A stretch of 64,000 bases of DNA from the NCBI GenBank assembly GCA_036558745.1, contig DATBEZ010000052.1:62001-126000 (forward strand), read 5' to 3'. This stretch comes from JAMXLJ01 sp036558745 (GTDB lineage Bacteria; Actinomycetota; Acidimicrobiia; IMCC26256; JAMXLJ01). The translations under genes were made by a program, and so were the position numbers. Shown here piece after piece: positions 29,307 through 37,295 of this stretch (the stretch's first letter is position 1; every line of letters begins with the position of its first letter). A model generated the notes under the pieces. The model made no database searches, had not been told where the DNA came from, and worked only from the letters and a program-made list of their open reading frames with translations.

Positions 29307-30113
29307 TCACACCTGGTGGACGGGGCAGGAGTACGTGGTACGTCCGCCCACGGTACGCCGCAGGAGCGGGGCGCCGTCACGCGGGCAGAGCCCGCCCGGG
29401 AGCCGGGCCGGCATGAGATCGCCGGTGTGCGAGCCGCCCCGACGGCCCAGCACCCGCACGGTGTGGCGGATGGTGCGGCGCAGCACCGCACGCTCGTCGG
29501 GATCGAGCGACCCGGCCGGCCGGGCCGGGTCGAGCCCCGACCGCCAGAGCACCTCGTCGGCCAGGAGGTTGCCGAGCCCCGCGATGCGGGCCTGGTCCAT
29601 GAGGACCGCCTTGAGCGGCGCGCGGCTGTGCCCGAGCGCGCGCTCGAGCGACGCCCGGTCGATCGAGAGCGCGTCGGTACCGAGGCGGTCCTCGTCGGGG
29701 TCGAGCTCGACCGCGCCGAGGCGACGCGGGTCTCGCAACGCCAGCGCGCCGCCGTCGGCGAAGTGGAGACGGAAGCGGTACCACTCGGGCCGGTCCTCGT
29801 TGCTCGTGTAGAGCAACGGATCGCCAGCCGCCGCGCCGTCGATCACGACCCGACCGCTCATCCCGAGATGCAGCGCGAGGACCGGTCCCGGCGCGCGGCT
29901 GGGACCGACGCCACCGGTGTCGAGCAGCAACAGCTTTCCGCGGCGCCGGGCGGCGGTGAACGCGCGGCCGGGCAGCGCGGCGTCGAGCGCGTGCGCCGTG
30001 AGCCCGCGTTTGAGGTACCACGCGTCCTGCGCGTCGACCGACGCGATGCGCCGGCCGAGCGCGGCGTGCTCGATCAGCTGCCGCGCCGCCTCGACCTCGA
30101 GCATCTCGGGCAT
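29307..30113 (-). CDS. formamidopyrimidine-DNA glycosylase family protein with C-D-C-H finger
   Basis: A 268-residue glycosylase starting (M)PEMLEVE, with catalytic Pro2 and Glu3, LALHLGMSGRVVIDG, the H2TH segment RIAGLGNLLADEVLW and the C-terminal finger. The finger keeps canonical spacing (C-x2-x-x16-C-x2-x) but the second and fourth ligands are Asp and His: CPRD and CPVH. Nei and Fpg normally use four cysteines. It removes oxidised purines such as 8-oxoguanine by family analogy. The ATG at 30113 was chosen over an upstream one because Pro must follow Met. It lies 20 nt after ilvD and ends 55 nt before the response-regulator gene. Confidence 0.85.
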   Translation of the reverse strand: MPEMLEVEAARQLIEHAALGRRIASVDAQDAWYLKRGLTAHALDAALPGRAFTAARRRGKLLLLDTGGVGPSRAPGPVLALHLGMSGRVVIDGAAAGDPLLYTSNEDRPEWYRFRLHFADGGALALRDPRRLGAVELDPDEDRLGTDALSIDRASLERALGHSRAPLKAVLMDQARIAGLGNLLADEVLWRSGLDPARPAGSLDPDERAVLRRTIRHTVRVLGRRGGSHTGDLMPARLPGGLCPRDGAPLLRRTVGGRTTYSCPVHQV

Positions 30114-30133
30114 GAGCGCGAACCCGCCCGCGA

Positions 30134-31816
30134 TCAGACGTTCGTGATCGCGCCCTTCTCGGCGCCCTGCGCGAGCCGCGCGTACTTCGCGAGGAACCCG
30201 CTCGTGTAGCGCGGCTCGAGCGGCTTCCACGTCGCGCGCCGCCGCGCGAGCTCGCTGTCGTCGACCTCGAGGTCGATGGTGTGCGCCTGCGCGTCGATCA
30301 CGATGCGGTCCCCGTCGGCCACGAGCGCGATCGGCCCGCCGTCGACGGCCTCGGGCGCGACGTGCCCGACGCAGAACCCGTGGGTGCCGCCCGAGAACCT
30401 TCCATCGGTCACGAGTGCCGCGTCGCCACCGCGTCCCGCGCCCTTCATCGCGCCCGTCACCGCGAGCATCTCGCGCATGCCCGGACCGCCCTTCGGGCCC
30501 TCGTAGCGGATCACCACGACGTCGCCCGGTCGGATGTGCCCGGCGAGGATGGCTTCCATCGCCGCGTCCTCGCCGTCGAAGACGCGCGCGCTGCCCTCGA
30601 ACCGGGGCTCGTCGATGCCGGCGACCTTCACCACCGAGCCGTTCGGCGCGAGCGAGCCGGTGAGGATGGCGATGCCGCCCTGCGTGTGGATCGGCGACGA
30701 CAACGGGTGAACGACGTCGCCGTCGGGCGCCGGAGGATCGAGGTCGGCAAGGTTCTCCGCGATCGTCTTGCCGGTGACCGTCAGCGCGTCACCGTGGAGC
30801 AGCCCGGCGTCGAGCAGCTCGCGCATGACGACCGGCACGCCACCGATGCGGTCGACGTCGAACATGTGGTACTTCCCGTGCGGCTTGGTGTCGGCGATGT
30901 GCGGCACGCGCGCACCGATGCGGTTGAAGTCGTCGAGCTCGAGCTCGACGTGCGCCTCGTGCGCGATCGCGAGCAGATGGAGCACCGCGTTGGTGGAACC
31001 ACCGAGCGCCATCGTCACCGCGATCGCGTTCTCGAACGCCTCCTTGGTCATGATCTGGCGGGGCCGGATGCCCGACTCGAGCAGGCGCACGACGGCACGA
31101 CCGCTCTCGTACGCATAGTCGTCGCGCCGACGGTCGACCGCGGCCGGGCTCGCGCTCCCGGGCAGCGACATGCCGAGCGCCTCGCCGATCGACGCCATCG
31201 TGTTCGCCGTGAACATCCCCGCGCAGCTGCCCTCAGTCGGGCACGCGCGCATCTCGATCTCGCCGAGCTCGTTCTCGGTGATCGTCCCCGCCGCGCACGC
31301 ACCGACGGCCTCGAAGACGCTCACGATGTCGAGGGCCTGGTCCTTGTACCGGCCGGGGAGGATGGATCCGCCGTACAGGAACACCGACGGAAGGTTCAGC
31401 CGCGCCGCGGCCATGAGCATGCCGGGCAGGCTCTTGTCGCAACCCGCGAACGTCACGAGCGCGTCGAAGCGCTCCGCGTGCATGACGCACTCGACGGAGT
31501 CGGCGATGATCTCGCGACTGACGAGCGAGCCGCGCATGCCCTCGTGACCCATCGAGATGCCGTCGCTGACCGCGATCGTCACGAACTCGACGGGGAACGC
31601 TCCCGCAGCGCGCACACCGTCCTTGGCGCGCTTCGCGAGCCGGTCGAGCGGGAGGTTGCAGGGCGTGACCTCGTTCCAGCTCGACGCGACCCCGACCTGG
31701 GCCTTGCCCCAGTCGTCGTCGGTCATGCCGATCGCCCGCAGCATGGCTCGCGCCGGCGCGCGCTCCATCCCGTCGGTCACCTCGTGGCTGCGCGGCTTCA
31801 TGTCGGTATCGCTCAT
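30134..31816 (-). CDS. ilvD: dihydroxy-acid dehydratase
   Basis: A 560-residue Fe-S enzyme dehydrating dihydroxy acids to 2-oxo acids, the third step of valine/isoleucine synthesis. Cys53 (TPCNLPL), Cys126 (AGCDKSLPG) and Cys198 (CPTEGSCAGMFTANTM) are the cluster ligands of the [2Fe-2S] type known from M. tuberculosis and plants. DGRFSGGTHGFCVGHVAPEA is intact near the C-terminus. TACGCT lies 8 nt upstream of the ATG. It is not linked to ilvBNC but is 8 kb away on the same strand; fpg follows after 20 nt. Divergent from the MDMPI-fold gene. Confidence 0.97.
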   Translation of the reverse strand: MSDTDMKPRSHEVTDGMERAPARAMLRAIGMTDDDWGKAQVGVASSWNEVTPCNLPLDRLAKRAKDGVRAAGAFPVEFVTIAVSDGISMGHEGMRGSLVSREIIADSVECVMHAERFDALVTFAGCDKSLPGMLMAAARLNLPSVFLYGGSILPGRYKDQALDIVSVFEAVGACAAGTITENELGEIEMRACPTEGSCAGMFTANTMASIGEALGMSLPGSASPAAVDRRRDDYAYESGRAVVRLLESGIRPRQIMTKEAFENAIAVTMALGGSTNAVLHLLAIAHEAHVELELDDFNRIGARVPHIADTKPHGKYHMFDVDRIGGVPVVMRELLDAGLLHGDALTVTGKTIAENLADLDPPAPDGDVVHPLSSPIHTQGGIAILTGSLAPNGSVVKVAGIDEPRFEGSARVFDGEDAAMEAILAGHIRPGDVVVIRYEGPKGGPGMREMLAVTGAMKGAGRGGDAALVTDGRFSGGTHGFCVGHVAPEAVDGGPIALVADGDRIVIDAQAHTIDLEVDDSELARRRATWKPLEPRYTSGFLAKYARLAQGAEKGAITNV

Positions 31817-31824
31817 GAACCCGG

Positions 31825-31830
31825 AGCGTA
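31825..31830 (-). promoter_or_regulatory. -10 box (TACGCT) of ilvD, leaderless type
   Basis: TACGCT on the ilvD strand ends 8 nt before the ATG. Only 35 bp separate the divergent starts, so the ilvD -35 region must lie inside the neighbouring coding sequence. Confidence 0.5.
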
Positions 31831-31837
31831 GACGGGC

Positions 31838-31843
31838 TACCGT
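31838..31843 (+). promoter_or_regulatory. -10 box (TACCGT) of the MDMPI-fold gene, leaderless type
   Basis: TACCGT ends 8 nt before the ATG at 31852. It is back-to-back with the ilvD box, 7 bp apart, so polymerases at the two promoters would exclude each other. Confidence 0.5.
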
Positions 31844-31851
31844 CGGCGGCC

Positions 31852-32532
31852 ATGACCGATTACGGCCTGTTGTACGCCGCGACCCGGGAGCGCGTCACGA
31901 CGATGGTGCGCGACCTCGACGACGCGGCGCTCGGCACTGCGGTCCGCGCCTGCCCGGGCTGGACCGTGCACGACGTGATCGCCCACTTCGCGGGCGCCGT
32001 CACCGACGCGCTCGCGGGCCGGCTCGAAGGCGTCGGCGGCGACGCCTGGACCGCCGCGCAGGTGGAGGCACGCCGCGACGTGCCCGTCGGCGCCATGCTC
32101 GACGAGTGGGCCGAGGGCTCGCCCCGGTTCGAGGATGCGCTGCGTGCGATCGGTCCTCCACTCGCGGGCACGGCCGTGTCGGACGCCTTCCAACACGAGC
32201 AGGACATCCGCGGCACGCTCGACCTCCAGGGCGGCCGCGATCTCGATCTCATGCTGGCGAGCATCGAGGCGTACGCGACGAGCCTGGGTCCGCGGCTGCA
32301 GCAGCGGGGCCTCGCGCCATTGCGGCTCGAGGCCGGTGCCCACGAGTTCCTGGCCGGCGACGGCGAACCGGGCGCGACCGTCATCGCCGAGCCGTTCGAG
32401 CTCACGCGTGCGCTCGGTGGGCGGCGGACGGTCGAGGAGGTGCGCCGGCTGCACTGGGACGGTGACGCCGAGGCGTACGTGCCGCTGGTCTCCGCGTACG
32501 GCGTGCCGGCCACATCGTTGGGCGAGCACTGA
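31852..32532 (+). CDS. MDMPI-fold (TIGR03086-like) metal-binding protein
   Basis: A 226-residue DinB/MDMPI-fold protein. ACPGWTVHDVIAHFAG at residues 33-48 is the family hallmark, with His45 as probable metal ligand; Asp111 and His115 in DAFQHEQDIRG stand in the positions of the Glu-x3-His pair of mycothiol-dependent maleylpyruvate isomerase. The C-terminal part (about 135-226) resembles the MDMPI C-domain. Many actinobacterial members are of unknown function, presumably mycothiol-linked. The stop is one base from the GTG of the luciferase-like gene, so the two are coupled. Confidence 0.75.
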   Translation: MTDYGLLYAATRERVTTMVRDLDDAALGTAVRACPGWTVHDVIAHFAGAVTDALAGRLEGVGGDAWTAAQVEARRDVPVGAMLDEWAEGSPRFEDALRAIGPPLAGTAVSDAFQHEQDIRGTLDLQGGRDLDLMLASIEAYATSLGPRLQQRGLAPLRLEAGAHEFLAGDGEPGATVIAEPFELTRALGGRRTVEEVRRLHWDGDAEAYVPLVSAYGVPATSLGEH

Positions 32533-32533
32533 G

Positions 32534-33562
32534 GTGAAGGTCGACGCGGGCCTGCTCGCGTCGCTCGACGCAGTGCCGAGCCGGGCCGTCGCGATCGAGG
32601 CTGCCGGTTACGACGGGCTGTACACGTTCGAAGGCTCGCACGATCCGTTCTTCCCGCTCGCGCTCGCGGCGGAGCACACCACACGCGTGGAGCTCTTCAG
32701 TGCGATCGCGGTCGCGTTCGCGCGCACTCCGATGACGCTCGCGCAGGTCGCGTTCGACCTTCAGCGCCTGTCGGACGGTCGTGCGATCCTCGGCCTGGGT
32801 TCGCAGATCAGGCCCCACATCGAGAAGCGGTTCTCGATGACGTGGTCGCACCCCGCCGCGCGCATGCGCGAGCTGGTGCTCGCGGTGCGGGCCATCTGGT
32901 CGGCGTGGCAGGACCGCACGAAGCTCGACTTCCGCGGCACCTTCTACCAACACACGTTGATGACACCGTTCTTCGATCCGGGGCCGTGCGCGTCCGGCGT
33001 GCCCGGCGTGTTCCTCGCCGGCGTCGGTCCGGCAATGACCGAGGTCGCGGGTGAGGTCGCCGACGGCTTCCTCGTCCATCCGTTCAGCACCGAGCGCTTC
33101 CTGCGCGAGACGACGTGGCCGGCGCTCGAACGCGGTCTGGCGCGCGCCGGTCGCTCCCGCGACGGCTTCGAGGTCGCGTGGCCGCTGCTGACGGCGACCG
33201 GTTCCACGGAGGAGGACCAGGCACGCGCCGACGCGGGGCTGCGGTCGCGGCTCGCGTTCTACGGGTCGACCCCCGCCTACCGGCCCGTCCTCGACGCGCA
33301 CGGTCGGGGCGACCTGCAGACCGAGCTCAACCGACTGTCGAAGGACGGTCGGTGGGCGGAGATGAACGCGCTGATCGACGACGACCTGCTCGACACGTTC
33401 GCGGTGCGGGGTCGGCCCGAGGACCTCCCGGCCCGGGTCCGGGAGCGCTGCGGCGGGCTGGTGAGCCGGGTCAGCTTCGATTCACCGTCGCTCGGCCCGC
33501 CCGAGGAGCTTGCCGACATCGTGGCCGCGATCAGGAACATCCCGGCACCGGTTGCCGGTTGA
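32534..33562 (+). CDS. luciferase-like (LLM class) F420-type oxidoreductase
   Basis: A 342-residue TIM-barrel protein resembling the TIGR03617 group: KVDAGLLASLDAVPSRAVAIEAAGYDGLYTFEGSHDPFFPL, the AVAFARTPMTLAQVAFDLQRLSDGR block, LGLGSQIRPHIEKRF and VADGFLVHPFSTERF. Members use F420 or FMN; the actinobacterial context favours F420 but no F420 gene is present here. The GTG at 32534 lies 1 nt after the preceding stop. Substrate unknown. Confidence 0.85.
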   Translation: MKVDAGLLASLDAVPSRAVAIEAAGYDGLYTFEGSHDPFFPLALAAEHTTRVELFSAIAVAFARTPMTLAQVAFDLQRLSDGRAILGLGSQIRPHIEKRFSMTWSHPAARMRELVLAVRAIWSAWQDRTKLDFRGTFYQHTLMTPFFDPGPCASGVPGVFLAGVGPAMTEVAGEVADGFLVHPFSTERFLRETTWPALERGLARAGRSRDGFEVAWPLLTATGSTEEDQARADAGLRSRLAFYGSTPAYRPVLDAHGRGDLQTELNRLSKDGRWAEMNALIDDDLLDTFAVRGRPEDLPARVRERCGGLVSRVSFDSPSLGPPEELADIVAAIRNIPAPVAG

Positions 33563-33569
33563 CGCCTGC

Positions 33570-34502
33570 ATGGGGTCGAATCCGGTTCTGCTGATCGGCA
33601 CCCGCGACGGTGTCGTGGCCCTCGACGGCGTCGGGTCGCTCGCCGGCCACCGCGCCGGCCCGTTCACGAGCGGCTCGGCGGGGGACGATCCTGTCCTCGC
33701 GCTGGTCGACGGCACGAGTGTCGTGCGACGCGACGGGAGCGACTGGCGCGAGGTGGCGCGCCTCGGTGAGCGCGCGACGTGCCTCGCGACATCGGACGGG
33801 ACGGTGTTCGTCGGGACGGTGGGCGCGCACGTCGACGTCGTGGATACCAAGACGGCGCGGCTCGAGCGGTCGGACGCGTTCGAGTCCGCGCCGACGCGCG
33901 GCGAGTGGCACACACCCTGGGGCGGCCCGGCCGACACCCGGTCGCTCACGGTGACAGCCGACGGGACGGTGCTCGCCAACGTGCACGTCGGAGGAATCCT
34001 GCGGTCTACCGACGGTGGCGCGTCGTGGGAGCCGACCATCGACTTGCACGCCGACGTGCACCAGGTGCTCGCGCATCCACGGCGGCGTGGCGTCGCGTTC
34101 GCCGCCGCGGCGGTCGGGCTGTGTCGGAGCGACGACGACGGCATCACGTGGGAGATCGTCGACGAAGGCCTTCACGCGACCTACCTGCGCGCGGTCGCGA
34201 TCGCGGGCGACACCGTGCTCGTGTCCGCGTCGACCGGTCCGGGCGGGTCGCGTTCCGCGATCTACCGACGGGCGCTGGACGCCGACCCCGACACGCCGTT
34301 CGAGCGTTGCCGCGACGGGCTCCCGGAGTGGCTCGCGGGAAACATCGACACGTTCTGCCTCGCCGGCGATCCGGACGGCGATCTCGTCGCGTTCGGCGAC
34401 CACGAGGGCGCCGTGTTCGTCTCGACCGACCAGGGCCGCACGTGGGACGCGGCGAGCAGCGGCCTCGGCCCCGTCGTCGCGCTGACTCTGGCCAAGCCGT
34501 AG
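33570..34502 (+). CDS. BNR/Asp-box repeat beta-propeller protein
   Basis: A 310-residue protein with at least three Asp-box motifs of the sialidase/photosystem-assembly type: STDGGASWE, SDDDGITWE and STDQGRTWD, each closing a blade. There is no signal peptide, so it is cytosolic. No catalytic Arg triad of sialidases was recognised; it is more likely a binding propeller, similar to WD40/YVTN-like exo-alpha-sialidase-annotated proteins. It starts 7 nt after the luciferase-like gene, same operon. Confidence 0.75.
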   Translation: MGSNPVLLIGTRDGVVALDGVGSLAGHRAGPFTSGSAGDDPVLALVDGTSVVRRDGSDWREVARLGERATCLATSDGTVFVGTVGAHVDVVDTKTARLERSDAFESAPTRGEWHTPWGGPADTRSLTVTADGTVLANVHVGGILRSTDGGASWEPTIDLHADVHQVLAHPRRRGVAFAAAAVGLCRSDDDGITWEIVDEGLHATYLRAVAIAGDTVLVSASTGPGGSRSAIYRRALDADPDTPFERCRDGLPEWLAGNIDTFCLAGDPDGDLVAFGDHEGAVFVSTDQGRTWDAASSGLGPVVALTLAKP

Positions 34503-34542
34503 CCACGCGTCGGATACTGGACCCCGGGGGATCGGGGGGGTC

Positions 34543-34746
34543 ATGAGTGCAGTCGAGATGTTGGTCGACGAGCGCGGCGATCTGCTGCGCGCGGCCGTCC
34601 GGAGCGAGAGCGGGACGGTGGACCTGAGCCTCTGGCGCGACGACCGCTGCCGCGCGACCTTCCGCCTCGACGCCACCGATGCCGCGCGCCTCGCCCACCT
34701 CCTCGTCACCGCGCTCGCCGAGCGCCACGATCCTCCCGCCGCCTGA
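34543..34746 (+). CDS. small hypothetical protein (67 aa)
   Basis: Starts at ATG with GGGGGG about 4-9 nt upstream and a GATACT box about 30 nt upstream. The sequence (MLVDERGDLLRAAVRSESG, VDLSLWRDDRCRATFRLDATDAARLAHLLVTALAE) reads like a single two-stranded sheet plus helix, soluble. No family recognised. Codon use is like its neighbours, supporting that it is real. Confidence 0.55.
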   Translation: MSAVEMLVDERGDLLRAAVRSESGTVDLSLWRDDRCRATFRLDATDAARLAHLLVTALAERHDPPAA

Positions 34747-34844
34747 CTGCACCGCCGGTCCCGGCGCCCGCCGCAACGCTTCATCGAAGCTCTCGGTGCG
34801 GCTTCCGCTCTGCACGCTTCAATGCAACCGGTGGGGTGTCACGG

Positions 34845-36308
34845 TTATCCCGGGGCGTCGAGGCGCTCGTCGAGGAGACGGTTGAGCACCGCGGGGTTGC
34901 CCTTGCCCTTCATCGCCTTCATGAGCTCGCCCATGAGGAAGGCGCGCTTCTTCTTGCGGAGCTTGTCGTCGCCCGCGCGCCACTCGTCGACGGTCGGCGC
35001 GTTCGCGGCGAGCACGTCGTCCACCGCGCGCGCGAGCTCGGACTCGTCGCTGACCTGTGCGAGCCCGCGCTCGTCGACGACCTCCTTCGGCCGCTTCCCC
35101 TCGCGCAGACCTTCGTCGAGCACGTCCTTGGCCATCTTCCGCGACAGCGTCCCGTCCGCGACCAGGCCGACGAGCTCCGCGAGCCCGTCCGGCGCCAGCG
35201 GGAGCACCTCGGGCGACAAGCCGCTCTCGTTGAGGTAGCCGAGCACCTCGCCGGTCGACCACTTCGCGACCTCGACCGGGTCGCCGCCGGCGACGACCGC
35301 GGCGTCGGCGTACTCGGCCAGGCCGGGAACCTCGACCAGCACCCGCGCGTCCTGCTCGCTGATCCTCCACTCGGACATGAAGCGGGCGCGACGCGCCGCG
35401 GGCAGCTCCGGCACCGACGCCTGAGCGCCGGCGCGCATGTCGTCGGTCGGCGCGACCGGCACCAGGTCGGGCTCGGGGAAGTAGCGGTAGTCGAACGCCT
35501 CCTCCTTGGAGCGCATGGAGTGCGTGCGGCCGTCCTCCTCGTTCCAGTGCCGGGTCTCCTGGACGACGCGCTCGCCCGCGTCGAGCCGCTCCGCCTGCCG
35601 CTCGATCTCGAACTCCACCGCGCGCGACAACGAGCGCAACGAGTTCATGTTCTTGATCTCGGTGCGGGTCCCGAGCTCAGTCGTGCCCACGGGCCGGATC
35701 GACACGTTGGCGTCGACGCGCATCGATCCCTCTTCCATCTTCACGTCCGACACGCCGATCGCCTCGAGCACGCCGCGAAGCTCAGACACGTAGGCGCGCG
35801 CCTGGTCGGCGCTGCGGATCTCGGGTTGGCTCACGATCTCCATGAGCGGGACGCCGGCGCGGTTGTAGTCGACGAGCGAGTACTCGGCGTCGTGGATCCG
35901 CCCGCCGCCGCCCACGTGCACCGTCTTGCCCGTGTCCTCCTCCATGTGCGCCCGCACGATCCCGACCCGCGCGCCGTCGACCTCGAGCCAGCCGTCGACG
36001 CAGATCGGCTCGTCGTACTGGCTGACCTGATAGTCCTTCGGCATGTCGGGATAGAAGTAGTTCTTCCGGTGGAAGATCGACTGCGGCGGCACGTCGAAGT
36101 GGAGCGCCGCGCCGAGCCGCAGCGCGAACTCGACGACGCGTTCGTTGAGCACGGGCAACGAGCCCGGCAGTCCGAGGCAGACGGGGCACACGTTCGTGTT
36201 GGGCTCGGAGCCGAACTCGTTCGGACACCCGCAGAACAGCTTCGTCGCGGTGGCCAGCTCGCAGTGGACCTCGAGCCCGATGACCGGCTCGTAGTCGGCG
36301 ATCGGCAT
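34845..36308 (-). CDS. gatB: Asp/Glu-tRNA amidotransferase subunit B
   Basis: A 487-residue GatB. The start IADYEPVIGLEVHCELAT is canonical, followed by zinc-site cysteines in LFCGCPNEFG and NVCPVCLGLPGSLPVLN, the HRKNYFYPDMPKDYQVSQYD block and EDTGKTVH; the C-terminal YqeY-like tail (about 400-487) binds tRNA. With GatA and GatC it converts Glu-tRNA(Gln) and Asp-tRNA(Asn) to the amides. Here gatB is separated from gatAC by a hydrolase gene of opposite strand. Its ATG overlaps or nearly overlaps the divergent hydrolase start. Confidence 0.98.
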   Translation of the reverse strand: MPIADYEPVIGLEVHCELATATKLFCGCPNEFGSEPNTNVCPVCLGLPGSLPVLNERVVEFALRLGAALHFDVPPQSIFHRKNYFYPDMPKDYQVSQYDEPICVDGWLEVDGARVGIVRAHMEEDTGKTVHVGGGGRIHDAEYSLVDYNRAGVPLMEIVSQPEIRSADQARAYVSELRGVLEAIGVSDVKMEEGSMRVDANVSIRPVGTTELGTRTEIKNMNSLRSLSRAVEFEIERQAERLDAGERVVQETRHWNEEDGRTHSMRSKEEAFDYRYFPEPDLVPVAPTDDMRAGAQASVPELPAARRARFMSEWRISEQDARVLVEVPGLAEYADAAVVAGGDPVEVAKWSTGEVLGYLNESGLSPEVLPLAPDGLAELVGLVADGTLSRKMAKDVLDEGLREGKRPKEVVDERGLAQVSDESELARAVDDVLAANAPTVDEWRAGDDKLRKKKRAFLMGELMKAMKGKGNPAVLNRLLDERLDAPG

Positions 36309-36324
36309 GTCAGACTCCCTCGCC

Positions 36325-37293
36325 ATGGATACCGGTGAGCACGCGTCCGCGCCGGACGACCGCGACCCGCAGGCGTTCACGATCGAGCGCGCGCAGGTGC
36401 GCGACGGCGCGACCCTCGCGTTCGTCCACGAGGGCCGCGGCGGCTACCCGCTGCTGCTGATCCACGGCTATCCGGAGACGAAGCGAATCTGGTGGCGCAA
36501 CGTCGGTCCGCTCGCGGCCGCGGGCTTCGAGGTCGTCGCGCCGGATCTGCGCGGTCACGGCGACTCCGACCTCGCGGCCGACGGCTTCTACGACATCGCC
36601 GCGTTCTCGCTCGACCTGCATGCGCTCATGCACGACGTCCTCGGTCACGCGCGCTACGGCATCGTCGGCGGCGACGTCGGCGGAGTCGTCCTCTACGACA
36701 TGGCGTTGCGATATCCCGACGCCGTCGAACGGCTCTGCGTGTTCAACACCCTCGCGCCTCCGCTGCACGGGCTCTACGACGAGGCCGGCATCCCCCGTGA
36801 GGACCCGCCGCGCGAGGCCCGCCCCACCGCCGACTACTTCCGCCGTCAGGCCACCGACGCCGACGGCCTGCTCGCGGAGCTCGACACACCGGAGCGCCGA
36901 CAGGCCTACGTCGCCGACATGTACGGCCACCGCCTCTGGGCCGCGCCGGGCACGTTCACCCCCGAGGACGTCGCGTTCATGACCGAGCCCTACGGGGATG
37001 CCGCGAAGCTGCGCGCGAGCTGGGGTGTCTACGAGGGCTCGACGGGCACGAAGCCGATGGCCGACGTGCCGCGCGTCTTCGAGCCCTGCCCGGTGCCCGC
37101 GCTCGTGCTCTACGGCACCGAGGACCACGTCGTGCCGCGCAACTTCCCCGCACAGGCCGCGGTCGCGTTCACACAGTGCATCGGGCCGTTCCACATCCCG
37201 GGCGCGGGCCACTTCCTCCAGTGGGAGGCGGCCGCGGTGCTGAACGGCGCGCTCACCTACTTCTTCGCCGACCTTCGAGACGCGCGCGGCTGA
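36325..37293 (+). CDS. alpha/beta hydrolase (epoxide hydrolase / dehalogenase-like)
   Basis: About 322 residues with LLIHGYPETKRIWWRNV (oxyanion loop), the nucleophile elbow GGDVGG (Asp as nucleophile), LRGHGDSD and the terminal His in GAGHFLQWE. An Asp nucleophile and HGYP-x-T point to epoxide hydrolases and haloacetate dehalogenases rather than esterases. ATG 36325 leaves 16 bp to the divergent gatB start; an in-frame ATG at 36307 would overlap the gatB ATG by 2 nt. No ribosome site at either. It ends 2 nt from the gatA stop in convergent orientation and interrupts the gat locus. Confidence 0.8.
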   Translation: MDTGEHASAPDDRDPQAFTIERAQVRDGATLAFVHEGRGGYPLLLIHGYPETKRIWWRNVGPLAAAGFEVVAPDLRGHGDSDLAADGFYDIAAFSLDLHALMHDVLGHARYGIVGGDVGGVVLYDMALRYPDAVERLCVFNTLAPPLHGLYDEAGIPREDPPREARPTADYFRRQATDADGLLAELDTPERRQAYVADMYGHRLWAAPGTFTPEDVAFMTEPYGDAAKLRASWGVYEGSTGTKPMADVPRVFEPCPVPALVLYGTEDHVVPRNFPAQAAVAFTQCIGPFHIPGAGHFLQWEAAAVLNGALTYFFADLRDARG

Positions 37294-37295
37294 CA

